From: Gemmatimonadales bacterium | GTDB lineage: Bacteria; Gemmatimonadota; Gemmatimonadetes; Gemmatimonadales; GWC2-71-9 | DNA length: 6,447 bases | Assembly (NCBI GenBank): GCA_013003805.1 | Contig: JABDII010000548.1 | Span: 1 to 6,447, forward strand | Direction of reading: 5' to 3' | Shown here: positions 5,233-6,447 of the stretch, piece after piece | How positions within the stretch are numbered: the first letter of the stretch is position 1 | Layout: each line of letters begins with the position of its first letter | Position numbers and translations under genes: made by a program | Notes under the pieces: model-generated | What the model was told of the DNA's origin: nothing | The model's database searches: none | What the model saw: the letters and a program-made list of their open reading frames with translations, nothing else

Positions 5233-6447
5233 CCGACCGCGCCACGGCCGACACGCTGCGACGGCTGACCGCTCCCCTGCGAGGCTTCGAGGGTGCCGCG
5301 TGGACGGGAGCCATCCTGGGGAGTGTGCTCGTGGTGCTGGGTGCTGCCGCGTGGCTTGCCAGGCTCGAGTGGTTCGATCCGCCCTATTGGGTTCTGGTGG
5401 CCTGGGCAGGCGCGATCCTCATGATGATTGCGCTGGGCGCTTGGGGCTGGCGCCATCGCCGGAGGCTGAGCCTCACCACCGTTGCGCGCACGCTCGAAGA
5501 CATTGGCGTGTGGCGGCGTGGGAGGCTCACGGCCCTGCTCGAGCCTCCGATCGAGGGTACCAGCCAAGCCCTCTACCGCGAGGCCGACCGCGCTGGTGCG
5601 CGAGACCTCGCCGGTGCGGGAGGGCGAGCTATCTCGTCTCTGACCAAAGAAGCCCGAGGTCACGCCGCCCGCGGTGCCGCCCTCCTGCTGGTCGGACTAC
5701 TCCTCATCGTCTCCGCCGGCCCCGTTGACGGCTCCGCAGCACTCCTCTGGCGTCCGCGAGCTGCCTGGGACGCGACGATTGCACCGGTGGCTCTCCGGGC
5801 TTCGCACCAAGTCGTCAACCGGGGCGACTCAGTTCAGCTCGAACTCCAGGCCTTTGGGCGTCGGAGCGCCGTGTTGTGGACCCGCTCGCCCGGAGAGGCG
5901 TGGCGCAGTGAGCGGGTCGCACTCGATGAGGCGGGGCAGAGCACTCTGACCATAGGGCCGCTGGACAGCGATCTCCACGCGCGACTCACCAGCGGGACCC
6001 GGAATTCTGAGACGCTCACTGTCACGGTCAGGCTGCCGGCGTTTCTGGGATCCCTCTCCGTGATTGCACGGTATCCTGCGTATCTCCGTCTTGCCGACGA
6101 ACCCCTGCCCACCAACGGCGACACTCTGTTGCTCCCCGCCGGCACCAGGCTTGCCACGGCGGGGCAGGCGACGGCTGAGTTGGCCGAGGCGAGCTGGGTG
6201 GCCGCGACCGTTCATGGGCTCACTGTCTCGGGTTCCACCTTCGAAGGCGACTTCGTTCCGCGGAAATCAGGAGTGTACCGGCTGCGGGTCCGGACGGCCG
6301 ACGGAGGACGCCTCGCCGGCACTGCGACCGATCTCCCCATTCGCATCGTGACCGATAGCACCCCGTCGGTCGAGGTCCCGGTGCCCGGCGGTGACACACT
6401 CCTCCCGGTCACGCTTCGTATTCCGTTGGTCGTCGATGCACGAGACG
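5229..6447 (+). CDS. DUF4175-like membrane protein (partial)
   Basis: This frame is open from ATG 5229 to the right edge, giving 406 residues without a stop. The ATG overlaps the DUF4159 stop (ATGA). No clear Shine-Dalgarno site is seen, so translation probably depends on coupling. Three membrane helices are predicted at about 24-44, 53-74 and 149-166, with a basic, helical segment (75-147) between the second and third. By the positive-inside rule that segment (WRHRRRL at 74-80) should be cytoplasmic, which places residues 167 onward outside the membrane. The outer part is beta-rich and contains RYPAYLRLADEPLP (281-294), LLPAGTRL (301-308) and the start of DSTPSVEVPVPGGDT (376-390), which resemble the repeated strand segments of DUF4175 proteins. 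Family members are often 700-1100 residues long, so much of the gene lies beyond the window. The name is by resemblance and context. Confidence 0.75.
   Translation, partial: MTDRATADTLRRLTAPLRGFEGAAWTGAILGSVLVVLGAAAWLARLEWFDPPYWVLVAWAGAILMMIALGAWGWRHRRRLSLTTVARTLEDIGVWRRGRLTALLEPPIEGTSQALYREADRAGARDLAGAGGRAISSLTKEARGHAARGAALLLVGLLLIVSAGPVDGSAALLWRPRAAWDATIAPVALRASHQVVNRGDSVQLELQAFGRRSAVLWTRSPGEAWRSERVALDEAGQSTLTIGPLDSDLHARLTSGTRNSETLTVTVRLPAFLGSLSVIARYPAYLRLADEPLPTNGDTLLLPAGTRLATAGQATAELAEASWVAATVHGLTVSGSTFEGDFVPRKSGVYRLRVRTADGGRLAGTATDLPIRIVTDSTPSVEVPVPGGDTLLPVTLRIPLVVDARD

Overview
The window is GC-rich, densely packed bacterial chromosome. It carries eight protein genes and no RNA gene, insertion sequence, CRISPR array or phage gene that I can see. 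The gene families and their order suggest Gemmatimonadota or a close relative: a DUF4159 protein followed by a DUF4175-like membrane protein, a small lipoprotein with a TTG start, and an Hpt-like protein beside pdxJ. This placement is an impression from protein style, not a proof.

Layout. Positions 1-451 (minus strand) hold the N-terminal part of an Hpt-like protein whose phosphoacceptor His is replaced by Arg. It runs off the left edge. Positions 547-1263 (minus) hold pdxJ, the ring-closing enzyme of DXP-dependent vitamin B6 synthesis. The two genes point the same way 95 bp apart and may be co-transcribed. Divergent from pdxJ, 1322-1759 (plus) encodes a small lipoprotein. It converges on 1801-2196 (minus), a methylmalonyl-CoA epimerase of the VOC fold. 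Divergent from that gene, trxA (2301-2639, plus) encodes thioredoxin.

From 2685 to the right edge all genes are on the plus strand and tightly packed. They are an unrecognised 340-residue protein with two similar beta-rich modules, then rsmI (16S rRNA C1402 2'-O-methyltransferase), then a DUF4159 protein, then the start of a DUF4175-like three-helix membrane protein that is cut off by the window end. The last four genes overlap at their junctions (GTGA, GTGA, ATGA), so translational coupling is likely. DUF4159 and DUF4175 genes usually sit next to MoxR ATPase, DUF58 and BatA-like genes, so such a cluster may continue to the right. That is inference.

Most of the window is ordinary housekeeping. 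The points worth a second look are the His-less Hpt domain, the two-module protein coupled to rsmI, the rsmI-DUF4159-DUF4175 coupling, and a repeat-like hairpin inside the start of the DUF4159 gene. I see no clear evidence of a wholly new system.
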